This document shows, piece by piece, positions 15,058 through 23,774 of a stretch of 43,682 nt of DNA. The stretch lies in the NCBI GenBank assembly GCA_944377425.1, contig CALWEX010000080.1, forward strand, positions 1 to 43,682. Direction: 5' to 3'. Position numbers and translations under genes: made by a program. The first letter of the stretch is position 1, and the number at the start of each line of letters is the position of its first letter. Source of the stretch: an uncultured Clostridia bacterium. GTDB lineage: Bacteria; Bacillota; Clostridia; Lachnospirales; Anaerotignaceae. Below the pieces are notes generated by a model. That model was not told where the DNA came from. It saw nothing but the letters and a program-made list of their open reading frames with translations, and did no database searches.

Positions 15058-15951
15058 TCAAAGTATTCCTATATCTTTCATTATGCTTATTAATTTTTCT
15101 TCCTGTTTGTCGTTAATAGGCAAAAATGGTGGCTTTACATATTCATTTATATTTATGCCGCGTAAATTAAGCGCTCTTTTCATTGTAGGTATAAAAGGCT
15201 TATTTATAGCATATATTTCCATAGCCTTATCTATAACCTTCTGACCTTGAGCTATGCCCTCTGCATCATTGCTGTTTACAGCTTTTACCCATTTTGAGAA
15301 TATATCAGGTATAAGGTTTGATAAGCCGCCTATAACACCGGCTCCGCCTGAAAGAGCCACATAAGCAAAATTCTCATCAAAACCGTTATAAATTTCAAAA
15401 TCAGGATATTCAGGCAGTATATTATTTATTAAATCACGGGTATGTGAAACAAGAGCTGTTGTGTCTTTAATACCCTTAAGGTTTTTATGCTTTTTTAAAA
15501 GCCTTAAAACCACATCATAATTAATTTGATGTCCTGTTATATCTGGGTAGTTGTAAAGGTAAATATCGCCCTTTATGCCGTCACATACCAAGTCATAATA
15601 ATATTCAATACTCTCATCGGAAAGCTGAAAATAATAAGGAGATATAATCATAACTCCATCAGCGCCTTTTTCAATGGCATAATTTCCAAGCTCTATTGTT
15701 TCATCAGCTATCATACGGCTTGTGCCTATTAAAAGCCTTGTCCTGCCTTTACAGTGCTGTGTAGAAATGTCAATGAGCCTTTTAATTTCGTCCATTGTCA
15801 TTTCAAAAAACTCGCCTGTGCTTCCCATAACCACTATTCCATCAATACCGCCGGAAATTAAATGGTCATAAAGCTTGCAGCAACCTTGTGCATCAACATT
15901 GCCGTTGTTATCAAAAACTGTAACAGCCGGCGTAAGATACTGTGCCTTCAT
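15058..15951 (-). CDS. DapA/NAL-family aldolase (not a typical dihydrodipicolinate synthase)
   Basis: A 297-residue TIM-barrel aldolase. The Schiff-base lysine is K162 (KGIKDTT), the catalytic tyrosine Y133 (YLYNYP), and the pyruvate-binding motif MGSTGEF. In true DapA the segment after the tyrosine reads YNVPSRTG, with Arg138 binding the second substrate. Here it is YNYPDITG, with Ile in that place. So it should still form a pyruvate-type Schiff base but probably acts on another aldehyde or keto acid (N-acetylneuraminate lyase-like or another 2-keto acid aldolase). The start at 15951 has GGAGGTG at 15957-15963. It lies 71 nt after rnc, with a terminator between. Confidence 0.87.
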   Translation of the reverse strand: MKAQYLTPAVTVFDNNGNVDAQGCCKLYDHLISGGIDGIVVMGSTGEFFEMTMDEIKRLIDISTQHCKGRTRLLIGTSRMIADETIELGNYAIEKGADGVMIISPYYFQLSDESIEYYYDLVCDGIKGDIYLYNYPDITGHQINYDVVLRLLKKHKNLKGIKDTTALVSHTRDLINNILPEYPDFEIYNGFDENFAYVALSGGAGVIGGLSNLIPDIFSKWVKAVNSNDAEGIAQGQKVIDKAMEIYAINKPFIPTMKRALNLRGININEYVKPPFLPINDKQEEKLISIMKDIGIL

Positions 15952-15982
15952 ATCTGCACCTCCAAGTTTTAAATACGCATAG

Positions 15983-16018
15983 AAAAATACAGGAAACGCC
16001 AATTAAGGCATTTCCTGT
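15983..16018 (-). terminator. Terminator or attenuator between rnc and the DapA-family gene
   Basis: ACAGGAAACGCC (15989-16000) pairs with GGCATTTCCTGT (16007-16018) with one wobble, and T residues follow on the minus strand. Only about 30 nt separate it from the next ATG. Confidence 0.75.
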
Positions 16019-16022
16019 TTCA

Positions 16023-16715
16023 TTACTTTTTCATATTGTTTAAGGCGTTTTTAGCGGCATTTTGCTCAGCTTCTTTTTTACTTTTACCGAAGCCCGAACC
16101 AAGCTTTTGCCCATGATGAGAAACCTCGGCTTCAAACAGCTTACCGTGGTCAGGGCCTGTTTCTTTAACTATTGCATAGCAAACAGGCTCTTTGCTGCTT
16201 TTTTGTATTTCTTCCTGAAGCCTTGTTTTGTAATCCATAAGCATAAAGCTGCCCCTGACAGAATCAATTACATTTTGCATCAGTCCCATTACATACTTTT
16301 GAGCACACTCAATACCGCCGTCTATTAAAACAGCACCTATAACAGCCTCAAAAGCATCTGCCAGTATGCTTTCTCTGCTTCTGCCGCCTGTAAGCTCCTC
16401 TCCTTTGCCTAAAAACAGATAATCACCTAAATGAATATCATGAGCTTTTTTAGCAAGAGAGCCTTCACAAACCACACTAGCGCGCAGCTTTGTAAGCTCG
16501 CCCTCAGGCAGTTCTGGATATTTTTCGTATATATAAGAGCTGACGAAAAATTCCAATACAGCATCACCCAAAAACTCAAGACGCTCGTTATACTCAAACT
16601 TTCCAAGTTTATGTTCGTTAGCATATGAACTATGAGTTAATGCAAGAGAAAGAATACTTTTGTCTTTAAAACTGTAGCCAATTATACTTTCAAATTCTGT
16701 CAGTTGATTGTTCAT
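16023..16715 (-). CDS. rnc: Ribonuclease III
   Basis: A 230-residue double-strand RNA endonuclease that processes rRNA precursors and structured mRNAs, acting as a dimer with Mg2+. The signature ERLEFLGDAV carries E47 and D51, and ADAFEAVIGAV carries the second acidic pair. Residues from about 155 form a dsRNA-binding domain ending KKEAEQNAAKNALNNM. It starts 4 nt after the acpP stop, with its ribosome site inside the end of acpP, so translation is coupled. The order plsX-acpP-rnc is conserved in Firmicutes. Confidence 0.97.
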   Translation of the reverse strand: MNNQLTEFESIIGYSFKDKSILSLALTHSSYANEHKLGKFEYNERLEFLGDAVLEFFVSSYIYEKYPELPEGELTKLRASVVCEGSLAKKAHDIHLGDYLFLGKGEELTGGRSRESILADAFEAVIGAVLIDGGIECAQKYVMGLMQNVIDSVRGSFMLMDYKTRLQEEIQKSSKEPVCYAIVKETGPDHGKLFEAEVSHHGQKLGSGFGKSKKEAEQNAAKNALNNMKK

Positions 16716-16719
16716 ATAA

Positions 16720-16947
16720 TTACTCCACCGCCGCTTTAATATATTCCATAGCGTCGCCTACGGTCTTGATTTTTTCAACCTGCTCATTATCAAACTCAAT
16801 ATTGAACTCTTCTTCAAGAGCAGAAATTATCTGGAATAAATCAAGAGAATCTGCGCCAAGATCAGCAAATGCTGTTTCCTCTGAAATCTCAGACTCAGAA
16901 ATTCCTAACTGCTCAGCGATTATTGAAATAACCTGCGCTTTATCCAT
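16720..16947 (-). CDS. acpP: Acyl carrier protein
   Basis: A 75-residue acidic four-helix protein that carries growing fatty acyl chains. [12 protein letters not shown] contains Ser34, the site of 4'-phosphopantetheine attachment. GGAGGG precedes the ATG. It sits between plsX, whose substrate is acyl-ACP, and rnc. The usual fab genes are not in the window. Confidence 0.96.
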   Translation of the reverse strand: MDKAQVISIIAEQLGISESEISEETAFADLGADSLDLFQIISALEEEFNIEFDNEQVEKIKTVGDAMEYIKAAVE

Positions 16948-16994
16948 AACAATACACCCTCCAAAAAATAAAATTGATATAAATTACTAATACA

Positions 16995-17981
16995 TTATAG
17001 CTGTTCTTCTATTTTTAATACAATATCTTTTTCAACAAAAATTTCGCACTGTTTTATGGCATTTTTTATGCCTTTTGCCTTAGAACTTCCATGAGCCTTG
17101 ACAACAAGGGATTTTAAGCCTAAAAATGGTGCTCCGCCGACTTCTTCTGAGTCGAATCTTTTTTTAATATTTTTAAAAGGCTTAATTAAAAACGCTGCTG
17201 GTATTTTATAAAGTCCAGCTGTAATCTCGTCTTTTATAATGCTTATAAGCGCCGAGCTTAAGCCTTCAGCAAATTTAAGTACTGTGTTTCCCGCAAAACC
17301 ATCACATACCAAAACATCAGCCTTCTGGAAAGGTATGTCCCTTGGCTCTACATTACCAACAAAATTAAGCTCTGAGCCTTCTAAAAGCTCATAAGTTTCT
17401 TTAGTAAGTGCGTTGCCTTTTTCTTTTTCAGCACCTATATTAATAAGTCCTACAGTTGGGTTATTAACACCCATAACATGCTCAACATAAACTGACGCCA
17501 TTTTTGCAAACTGCAAAAGATAAGTGCTTTTACAGTCAACATTAGCTCCACTATCTAAAAGGAACGTAAAACCGCTGACTGTAGGAAGGCATGTACCAAG
17601 AGCTGGCCTTTCAATGCCTTTAATTCTGCCAATTATAAAAGTTCCGCCTGTTAAAACAGCGCCTGTGCTTCCTGCCGAAACAAAAGCCGAAGCCTCACTG
17701 TTTTTAACTAAATTAAGTCCTACAACAATAGACGAGTCTTTTTTTCGCCTTATGGCATTTGTTGGTGACTCATCAGTTGAAATTACCTCTGTGGCGTTTT
17801 TAATTGTTATTTTGGACTTATCAAATGTATACTTTGCAAGCTCTTTTTCAACTGTTTCCTGCGGCCCTACAAGTATAATATTGGAGCCAAACTCGTTAAC
17901 CGCATCAACAGCGCCTTTAACTATTTCAAAAGGAGCATTATCGCCGCCCATGGCGTCTACAGCTATTTTAACATTATCCAT
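16995..17981 (-). CDS. plsX: Phosphate acyltransferase PlsX
   Basis: 328 residues. The enzyme turns acyl-ACP plus phosphate into acyl-phosphate, feeding PlsY and so phospholipid synthesis. IAVDAMGGDNAP is the family opening, with SAGSTGAVLTGGTF and VCDGFAGNTVLKFAEG further on. AGGAGT precedes the ATG. It is followed by acpP after 47 nt. A hairpin with a T run upstream (18018-18052) may limit read-through from rpmF. No FapR gene is in the window. Confidence 0.97.
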   Translation of the reverse strand: MDNVKIAVDAMGGDNAPFEIVKGAVDAVNEFGSNIILVGPQETVEKELAKYTFDKSKITIKNATEVISTDESPTNAIRRKKDSSIVVGLNLVKNSEASAFVSAGSTGAVLTGGTFIIGRIKGIERPALGTCLPTVSGFTFLLDSGANVDCKSTYLLQFAKMASVYVEHVMGVNNPTVGLINIGAEKEKGNALTKETYELLEGSELNFVGNVEPRDIPFQKADVLVCDGFAGNTVLKFAEGLSSALISIIKDEITAGLYKIPAAFLIKPFKNIKKRFDSEEVGGAPFLGLKSLVVKAHGSSKAKGIKNAIKQCEIFVEKDIVLKIEEQL

Positions 17982-18011
17982 AAAATTATATACTCCTGAA
18001 ATAAAAATTAT

Positions 18012-18052
18012 AAAAAAGACAGCATCAAGATTAACAAAATCTTAAAGCTGCC
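18012..18052 (-). terminator. Internal terminator between rpmF and plsX
   Basis: GACAGCATCAAGATT (18018-18032) pairs with AATCTTAAAGCTGCC (18038-18052) with two or three mismatches/wobbles, and a T run follows on the minus strand (18012-18017). It sits in the 86-nt gap, so only part of the rpmF transcripts should reach plsX. Confidence 0.75.
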
Positions 18053-18067
18053 TTCCTGATGTTTAGA

Positions 18068-18247
18068 TTATTCAACGTCTAAAACTACCTGTTTGTTGTA
18101 AGAACCACAGTTCTTGCAAACTTTGTGAGGTACCATTAATTCACCGCACTTGCTGCAAGCTACTAATGTAGGAGTAGCTATTTTCCAGCTCTGTGCCTTT
18201 CTTCTATCTCTTCTTGCTTTTGATACTTTTCCCTTTGGTACAGCCAT
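18068..18247 (-). CDS. rpmF: 50S ribosomal protein L32
   Basis: A 59-residue ribosomal protein beginning MAVPKGKVSKARRDRRRAQ, the invariant L32 start, and carrying a zinc ribbon of two CxxC pairs (CSKCGELM and CKNCGS). This is therefore the zinc-binding paralogue type. It lies 2 nt behind the yceD gene, and the pair yceD-rpmF is conserved across bacteria. Confidence 0.98.
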   Translation of the reverse strand: MAVPKGKVSKARRDRRKAQSWKIATPTLVACSKCGELMVPHKVCKNCGSYNKQVVLDVE

Positions 18248-18249
18248 TT

Positions 18250-18753
18250 CTACACCTCCTCATCACACTTGAATAGAGAACGCAGACTTTCAAACTTAGG
18301 ATTTATATAAGAAGTATCGCAGTTACACTCACCTTCGTTTAAATCCTTTCCGCATACAGGACAAAGACCTTTACAGTCCTCGCTGCAAACAACCTTCATA
18401 GGAAGGCTGAATAAAATGCTTCTTCTAACAACAGAGGAAAGCTCAATTATACTTCCATTAAAAGTTTCTGCCTCTTCTTCATTGCCTGTATTAGTATAAA
18501 TTTCATCAATGTCAAATAAAAGCTCCTGCTCAATATCCTTAAGGCATCTACTGCAGCTTAAAAGCACATTAACAGAACCTTTAGCTTTAAGCTCAAACTT
18601 TCCGTCAACATTGGTAACTGTTCCTTCAACCTTTACAGGCGAGAGAAACTTATTTATATTGGGCTTATAATCGTCTGATGATAAATCTTTTGAAATATCA
18701 AAAGTAACACTTTGGCCCTTTTTCATTAAAATTTCAGAAATATCAACAAACAC
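18250..18753 (-). CDS. yceD: YceD/DUF177 family protein
   Basis: 167 residues of the DUF177 family (YceD in E. coli, YlbN in Bacillus), linked in other bacteria to 23S rRNA accumulation. Four Cys in two clusters (CSRCLKD; CPVCGKDLNEGECNC) suggest zinc binding. The C-terminus LNEGECNCDTSYINPKFESL is the family's most conserved piece. It starts with GTG at 18753 behind GGGGTGAT. It is directly coupled to rpmF. Confidence 0.92.
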   Translation of the reverse strand: MFVDISEILMKKGQSVTFDISKDLSSDDYKPNINKFLSPVKVEGTVTNVDGKFELKAKGSVNVLLSCSRCLKDIEQELLFDIDEIYTNTGNEEEAETFNGSIIELSSVVRRSILFSLPMKVVCSEDCKGLCPVCGKDLNEGECNCDTSYINPKFESLRSLFKCDEEV

Positions 18754-18852
18754 AATATCACCCCGAAAGTCACACTTTTATCATTATATACAATGACAAT
18801 AAATTTGTCAAATATTTTTTATATTTTACGCCAAAAAATACAAAATATTATA

Positions 18853-18878
18853 TAGCCGGAGAATAAATCCTCCGGCTA
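18853..18878 (-). terminator. Terminator of pta-ackA
   Basis: TAGCCGGAG (18853-18861) and CTCCGGCTA (18870-18878) form a 9-bp GC-rich stem 8 nt after the ackA stop. The downstream T tract is interrupted (TATAATATTTT). Confidence 0.8.
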
Positions 18879-18885
18879 ATTTTAA

Positions 18886-20085
18886 TTAAGCCTGAGCCTC
18901 AACAATTTCTTTTGTATCTCTTGCAATAACAAGTTCTTCGTTTGTAGGTATTACATATACCTGAACTCTTGACTGTTTTGTTGTAATTTCAACAGCCTGT
19001 CCTCTAAGTGAGTTCTTATAGCTGTCAAGCTCAATACCTAAATAGCCAAGGTAATTGCAGATAAGCTGTCTTGTAGAACCACTGTTTTCGCCAAGACCTG
19101 CTGTAAATACAATAGCGTCAACACCGTTCATTGTAGCAACATACTCACCTATTGTCTTAGCTACTCTGTAAGCAAATGTTTCAAGAGCAAGTGCTGCTCT
19201 TTTGTTTCCTTCACTTTCAGCTTCTTCAATATCTCTGAAATCGCTAGATACACCAGAGATACCATAAACACCTGATTCTTTATTAAGAATTCTGTCCATT
19301 TCGTCAACAGAAAGATTTTCTTTTCTCATAAGGAAAAGAACTGCTGCTGCGTCAATACTACCGCTTCTTGTACCCATTGCAATACCATCAAGCGGTGTAA
19401 AGCCCATTGATGTATCAATTGAAATACCGCCCTGAACAGCTGTAACGCTGCCGCCGTTTCCAAGGTGGCATGTAATGATTTTTGTATTCTCAATAGGAAT
19501 ATCCATCATTTTAGCACATTCCTGAGATACATATTTGTGGCTTGTACCATGGAAACCGTATTTTCTAACTTTGTACTGCTCATAATATTTGTAAGGTATA
19601 GCATAAAGATAAGCTTTTTCAGGCATTGTCTGATGGAAAGCTGTATCAAATACAGCTACCTGAGGAACACCAGGCATAAGCTTTTCGCAAACTTCAATGC
19701 CTGAAAGGTTAGCTGGGTTATGAAGTGGAGCAAGCTCAATATATTTTGTAATATAATCTTTTACTTCTGGTGTAACAAGTACTGATTTATTAAAATGGTC
19801 ACCACCATGAGCTACACGATGTCCAACAGCATCGATTTCTTTCATATCTTTAATTACACCATGCTCTGGGTCAACAAGTGCGTTAAGTACAGCCTGAATA
19901 GCATCGTTATGGTCTTTTAATGGAGCTTCTGAAATAAATTTATCTTTGCCAGCAGCTTCATGTTTAAGCTTTCCGTCAATACCAATTCTTTCGCAAAGAC
20001 CTTTAGCAAGTAAAGTCTCTGTATCCATATCAATAAGCTGATATTTTAATGATGAGCTTCCGCAGTTAATAACAAGAACCTTCAT
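18886..20085 (-). CDS. ackA: Acetate kinase
   Basis: 399 residues, the family's usual length. It converts acetyl phosphate and ADP to acetate and ATP, the energy-yielding last step of acetate fermentation. [13 protein letters not shown] (phosphate 1), [33 protein letters not shown] and CHLGNGGSV (phosphate 2), and FTAGLGENS (adenosine) are all intact. AGGAGA precedes the ATG. It follows pta by 35 nt and ends in its own terminator. Confidence 0.98.
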   Translation of the reverse strand: MKVLVINCGSSSLKYQLIDMDTETLLAKGLCERIGIDGKLKHEAAGKDKFISEAPLKDHNDAIQAVLNALVDPEHGVIKDMKEIDAVGHRVAHGGDHFNKSVLVTPEVKDYITKYIELAPLHNPANLSGIEVCEKLMPGVPQVAVFDTAFHQTMPEKAYLYAIPYKYYEQYKVRKYGFHGTSHKYVSQECAKMMDIPIENTKIITCHLGNGGSVTAVQGGISIDTSMGFTPLDGIAMGTRSGSIDAAAVLFLMRKENLSVDEMDRILNKESGVYGISGVSSDFRDIEEAESEGNKRAALALETFAYRVAKTIGEYVATMNGVDAIVFTAGLGENSGSTRQLICNYLGYLGIELDSYKNSLRGQAVEITTKQSRVQVYVIPTNEELVIARDTKEIVEAQA

Positions 20086-20120
20086 TTTTATTCTCCTATT
20101 CTTCTCTATATAAATATTTA

Positions 20121-21122
20121 TCAGATAATCTGTGCTTCAAAAGCTGTCATAGCAATAACAGCAACTATATCGTTTGCATAGCAGCCTCTTGAAAGGTCGT
20201 TAACAGGTTTAGCAAGACCCTGGATAATTGGGCCGTAAGCCTCTGCACCAGCAAATCTCTGAACAAGTTTGTAACCGATGTTACCTGCATCAATGTCAGG
20301 GAATACAAGTACGTTTGCTTTACCTGCAACTGTGCTTCCTGGAGCTTTCTGAGCACCGATTGAAGGAACAATAGCACTGTCAAGCTGAAGCTCTCCATCA
20401 AGCTTAACATCTGGACGAAGCTCATGAGCTATTCTTGTAGCCTCAACAACTTTATCTACATCAGGATGTGAAGCTGAGCCTTTTGTTGAATGACTTAACA
20501 TAGCAACTCTTGCCTCTCCGTCACAGAATGCTGCATAGCTGTCAGCTGTTGTAACAGCGATTTCAGCAAGCTGCTGTGGGTCTGGCTGCTGGTTAAGTGT
20601 GCAGTCAGCAAACATAAGAACGCCGTCATCACCAAATTCTTTCTTATCGCAGCACATTACAAAGAATGTAGAAGCTGTTTTGATGCCAGGTTTTGTTTTG
20701 ATAATCTGAAGAGCTGGACGCATAACATCTGCTGTAGCATGAATAGCGCCTGAAACCATACCATCTGCAACGCCCATTTTAACAAGCATAACACCAAAGT
20801 AAAGAGGGTCTGAAAGAGTCTTTTTTGCCTGCTCAGGTGTTAAGCCTTTGCTCTTTCTAAGCTCGCATAAAAGGTTAACCATCTCGTCATATCTTTCATA
20901 GTTTTCAGGATCAATAATTGTAGCTTTTGAAACGTCAAAACCGCCAGCTTCCTGAGCAGCTTTTGTAATTTCATCTTTGTTGCCAATAAGAACAATATCA
21001 GCAAATCCTTCTTTAAGTGTAGTTGCTGCAGCTTCAAGGTTTCTCTTTTCAAGAGACTCTGGAAGAACAATAGTCTTCTTAGCTGCTTTTGCTTTAGCTT
21101 TAATGCTTGTTAAAAAATCCAT
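20121..21122 (-). CDS. pta: Phosphate acetyltransferase
   Basis: 333 residues, the short class I form without the N-terminal DRTGG region. It makes acetyl phosphate from acetyl-CoA and phosphate. [17 protein letters not shown] opens the protein, and the catalytic end reads [25 protein letters not shown] then [23 protein letters not shown] precedes the ATG. It is first in the pta-ackA operon, and its leader carries two cre-like palindromes. Confidence 0.98.
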   Translation of the reverse strand: MDFLTSIKAKAKAAKKTIVLPESLEKRNLEAAATTLKEGFADIVLIGNKDEITKAAQEAGGFDVSKATIIDPENYERYDEMVNLLCELRKSKGLTPEQAKKTLSDPLYFGVMLVKMGVADGMVSGAIHATADVMRPALQIIKTKPGIKTASTFFVMCCDKKEFGDDGVLMFADCTLNQQPDPQQLAEIAVTTADSYAAFCDGEARVAMLSHSTKGSASHPDVDKVVEATRIAHELRPDVKLDGELQLDSAIVPSIGAQKAPGSTVAGKANVLVFPDIDAGNIGYKLVQRFAGAEAYGPIIQGLAKPVNDLSRGCYANDIVAVIAMTAFEAQII

Positions 21123-21198
21123 TTTAAATCCTCCTTATAAGTCTTAATAGACTAATAAAAAACTTTTACGGTTAGTATTTTTAACACATGTGCACCAG

Positions 21199-21231
21199 AT
21201 AAAGCGCTTTAGAATACTTAATAAAGCGCTT
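21199..21231 (-). promoter_or_regulatory. Paired cre-like palindromes in the pta leader
   Basis: ATAAAGCGCTT occurs at 21199-21209 and again at 21221-21231, 22 bp apart, about two helical turns. The core AAAGCGCTT resembles the catabolite-response element bound by CcpA. Read as RNA, AAGCGCTTTA and TAAAGCGCTT would instead form a 10-bp hairpin with a 10-nt loop. ACATGT boxes flank the pair (21186-21191, 21243-21248). Confidence 0.55.
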
Positions 21232-21265
21232 AGTTCCGCTATACATGTATCAATTATCAAACATT

Positions 21266-21294
21266 ATTATATACAAATGACAAAACGGTTACAA
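21266..21294 (-). promoter_or_regulatory. pta-ackA promoter
   Basis: Minus strand: TTGTAA (21289-21294), 17 nt, TATAAT (21266-21271). The leader to the pta ATG would be about 135 nt and include the paired palindromes. Confidence 0.7.
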
Positions 21295-21321
21295 TACTTT
21301 TATAAAATTTTTCTCCAAAAA

Positions 21322-21351
21322 TTGCTTATTTTTTAAATTCTCTGTTATAAT
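21322..21351 (+). promoter_or_regulatory. tmcAL promoter
   Basis: TTGCTT (21322-21327), 18 nt, TATAAT (21346-21351), about 22 nt before the ribosome site GGAGG. Confidence 0.65.
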
Positions 21352-21380
21352 CAAATTAAAATACTTTCCGGAGGAATGCT

Positions 21381-22595
21381 ATGATAACCACTGCCATAAC
21401 AGCCGAGTACAATCCTTTTCATAATGGGCACAAATACCACATAGACAAATCTAAATTTGTTACAAAAGCCGATTACATAATATCCGTAATGAGCGGAAAC
21501 TATGTTCAGCGCGGAGAGCCTGCCATTTTTGATAAATGGACAAGGACTAAGTGCGCCCTTAATAACGGAGTAGATATTGTGCTTGAGCTTCCGGCGTTTT
21601 TTGCATGTTGTAGTGCAGAATATTTTGCTTCCGCTGCCGTTGACATAATGGAAAAAACAAATATTGTAAACTATATTTCATTTGGAACGGAAACAGATAA
21701 CCTAAATGAACTTAAAGAGTTTTCCCAAGCTGTTTTAAATGAAAATGATATTTTTAAGGAAAAACTTTCAAATTACCTTTCTCAAGGCCTCAGCTATCCT
21801 GCCGCAAGAGAAAAAGCACTGAAAAATATTGGAATTAATACACCTGTTTTTTCAGCAAATAATATTTTATCTTCTGAATATTTAAAAGCATTAAATAAAC
21901 TTAACTCCAAAATAACACCTGTTGCCATAAAAAGAACAGATAACGGCTATAACAGTATGGAAACAACAGAAAACTTTGCATCAGCTACCAAAATCCGTTC
22001 TCTTTTTGAAGAAGACATGGAAAGTGTCAAAAAATTTGTACCGGAAAATATATTTGAATTATTAAGAATAAACTATACTAATGGCCAAACCATTACTGCC
22101 AATAATTTATCACATATACTTAATTATGTTTTAAGAACTTCTTCTTTAGAGGAATTAAAAGCCATACTTGATATTCGTGAAGGCATAGAAAACAAAATTT
22201 TAAAATCAATTCAAAACAACTACAACTTTAAAGATATTGCATTTGATATAAAGTCCAAAAGATATTCATTTACTGGCATACAGCGAATGTTACTTCATAT
22301 AGTATTAAATTTAAAATCACAAGATATGTCTTATTTTAAAGAAAACGGCTTCTGTCAGTATATACGTGTTTTAGGCTTTAAAAAAAGCGCACTGCCTCTA
22401 TTAAAAAGTCTTTCGGAAAATTCTTCTGTGCCGGTTATTATAAATATTAAAAAAGATGAATCAAAATTAAGCCAAAAAGGTAAATTTTTGCTTGATTTTG
22501 AGAAAAAAGCTGATAATATTTATTTTATGTGTCAAAATAACAATTTTAACAGAGGCCCAAACAAAAATTATACAACTCCGCCTGTAATAATTTAA
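21381..22595 (+). CDS. tmcAL: tRNA(Met) cytidine acetate ligase TmcAL (YlbM)
   Basis: 404 residues. The enzyme forms N4-acetylcytidine at the wobble base of elongator tRNA-Met from acetate and ATP through acetyl-adenylate. The nucleotidyltransferase-type start AEYNPFHNGHKYH gives the HxGH motif (H14, H17), followed by MSGNYVQRGEPAIFDKWTR, which is diagnostic of the family. The C-terminal half binds tRNA. GGAGG lies 5 nt before the ATG. It is divergent from pta-ackA, which produces the acetate it uses, and precedes ylbJ by 46 nt. Confidence 0.94.
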   Translation: MITTAITAEYNPFHNGHKYHIDKSKFVTKADYIISVMSGNYVQRGEPAIFDKWTRTKCALNNGVDIVLELPAFFACCSAEYFASAAVDIMEKTNIVNYISFGTETDNLNELKEFSQAVLNENDIFKEKLSNYLSQGLSYPAAREKALKNIGINTPVFSANNILSSEYLKALNKLNSKITPVAIKRTDNGYNSMETTENFASATKIRSLFEEDMESVKKFVPENIFELLRINYTNGQTITANNLSHILNYVLRTSSLEELKAILDIREGIENKILKSIQNNYNFKDIAFDIKSKRYSFTGIQRMLLHIVLNLKSQDMSYFKENGFCQYIRVLGFKKSALPLLKSLSENSSVPVIINIKKDESKLSQKGKFLLDFEKKADNIYFMCQNNNFNRGPNKNYTTPPVII

Positions 22596-22641
22596 CTTAA
22601 AGCGAAATATATAAAAATAAACAGCAACAGGATAAACATAT

Positions 22642-23619
22642 ATGAAAAACATTTTTAAAATAAATTTAGTTACATCGGCATCGGTTTTAGCCATGGTGTT
22701 TCTTCTTATTTATCCAAAGCAGACAATATATTTCGCAAAAAGCGGCTTATTGGCGTGGTTTAATAATGTTATTCCGTCACTGTTTCCTTTTATGGTAGCA
22801 GTAAATTTTATAACAAGCCGTTCTGGAAATGCCGGTTTTCCAAATTTCATAACACGGCCTTTTGGAAGAATTTTTAATGTAAATGAAAATGGGTTTATAG
22901 CTTTTTTATTCGGCCTTTTATCGGGATATCCATTAGGTGCTAAAATAGCAGCTGACTTGTATTTAAAGAAACAACTGGAAAGAGCTGACGTTCAAAAACT
23001 TATGGTTTTTTGCTCAAATGCCGGACCTATGTTTATAGTTGGCACACTCTCCTGTTCAGTTTTAAACAGCGTTAAAGCTGGTTATATTATACTTTTATGT
23101 TCTATATTGTCTAACATATCAACAGGCATTATAATTAACAACAGCATATTAAAGTTTGCAAGAACATCGTCAAGGCCTGTTTTTACATGCTGTAATGATA
23201 ACAAAAAAAGTTCATCCGCTGTACAGAACTCATGCGAAGCCGTTATACGGGTAGGTGGATACGTTGTTTTGTTTTCAGTAATAGGCGGTATGCTTGAAAC
23301 TCTTGATATTACAGACGTTTTTTCAGCTATTATTTCAAGTTTTATGCCTATAAATGCTTATGATGTAAAATCAATGCTCTCTGGTATACTTGAAATGACA
23401 TGCGGTGTAAATTCCCTTTTAAACAGTCCATCACCAACGGAACTAAAATGTACTTTTGGCGCATTTATGGTTAGTTTTGGCGGTGTTTCAGTTATAGCAC
23501 AGTGCGCAGACTTTCTTAAAGATACAGGCATAAACATACCCTTTTTTGTTCTGTGTAAACTTATAAACGGTATTCTTACATCTGTTTTTACATATTTCTG
23601 TATAACCACTTTTTTATAA
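22642..23619 (+). CDS. ylbJ: Sporulation integral membrane protein YlbJ
   Basis: A 325-residue polytopic membrane protein with about eight hydrophobic segments. LLAWFNNVIPSLFPFMVAVNF and LSGYPLGAKIAADLYLK followed by CSNAGPMFIVGTL are the conserved nucleoside-recognition (Gate) domain blocks of YlbJ. In Bacillus it is a sigma-E controlled protein needed for spore cortex formation. The ylbJ-ylbM-ylbN(yceD)-rpmF neighbourhood of Bacillus is partly kept here, which strengthens the call. The ribosome site (AGGA) is weak. Confidence 0.9.
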   Translation: MKNIFKINLVTSASVLAMVFLLIYPKQTIYFAKSGLLAWFNNVIPSLFPFMVAVNFITSRSGNAGFPNFITRPFGRIFNVNENGFIAFLFGLLSGYPLGAKIAADLYLKKQLERADVQKLMVFCSNAGPMFIVGTLSCSVLNSVKAGYIILLCSILSNISTGIIINNSILKFARTSSRPVFTCCNDNKKSSSAVQNSCEAVIRVGGYVVLFSVIGGMLETLDITDVFSAIISSFMPINAYDVKSMLSGILEMTCGVNSLLNSPSPTELKCTFGAFMVSFGGVSVIAQCADFLKDTGINIPFFVLCKLINGILTSVFTYFCITTFL

Positions 23620-23710
23620 AATAATACAAAACATAAAGCTATAAATAATAATCTTTTATTTTCAAAAGCTTTTTAACAAATAATAAATAAGTTTATTTAG
23701 CCGCATAATA

Positions 23711-23753
23711 AAAGAGCGTACATGGATTTTTCAATTCTGTTTACGCTCTTTTT
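23711..23753. terminator. Bidirectional terminator between ylbJ and the SpoIID-domain gene
   Basis: AAAGAGCGTA (23711-23720) pairs with TACGCTCTTT (23742-23751), with T runs on both strands, between two convergent genes. Confidence 0.85.
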
Positions 23754-23774
23754 GCTGTTATGTAATAAAATTAA

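Noticed and set aside
15058..15951. Calling the aldolase dapA
   Set aside because: The arginine that DapA needs for its second substrate (YNVPSRTG) is Ile here, so only the wider family is supported.
17524..18045. Open frame of 173 codons on the plus strand
   Set aside because: It is antisense to plsX and crosses the rpmF-plsX terminator; low-complexity Ser/Thr/Ala translation.
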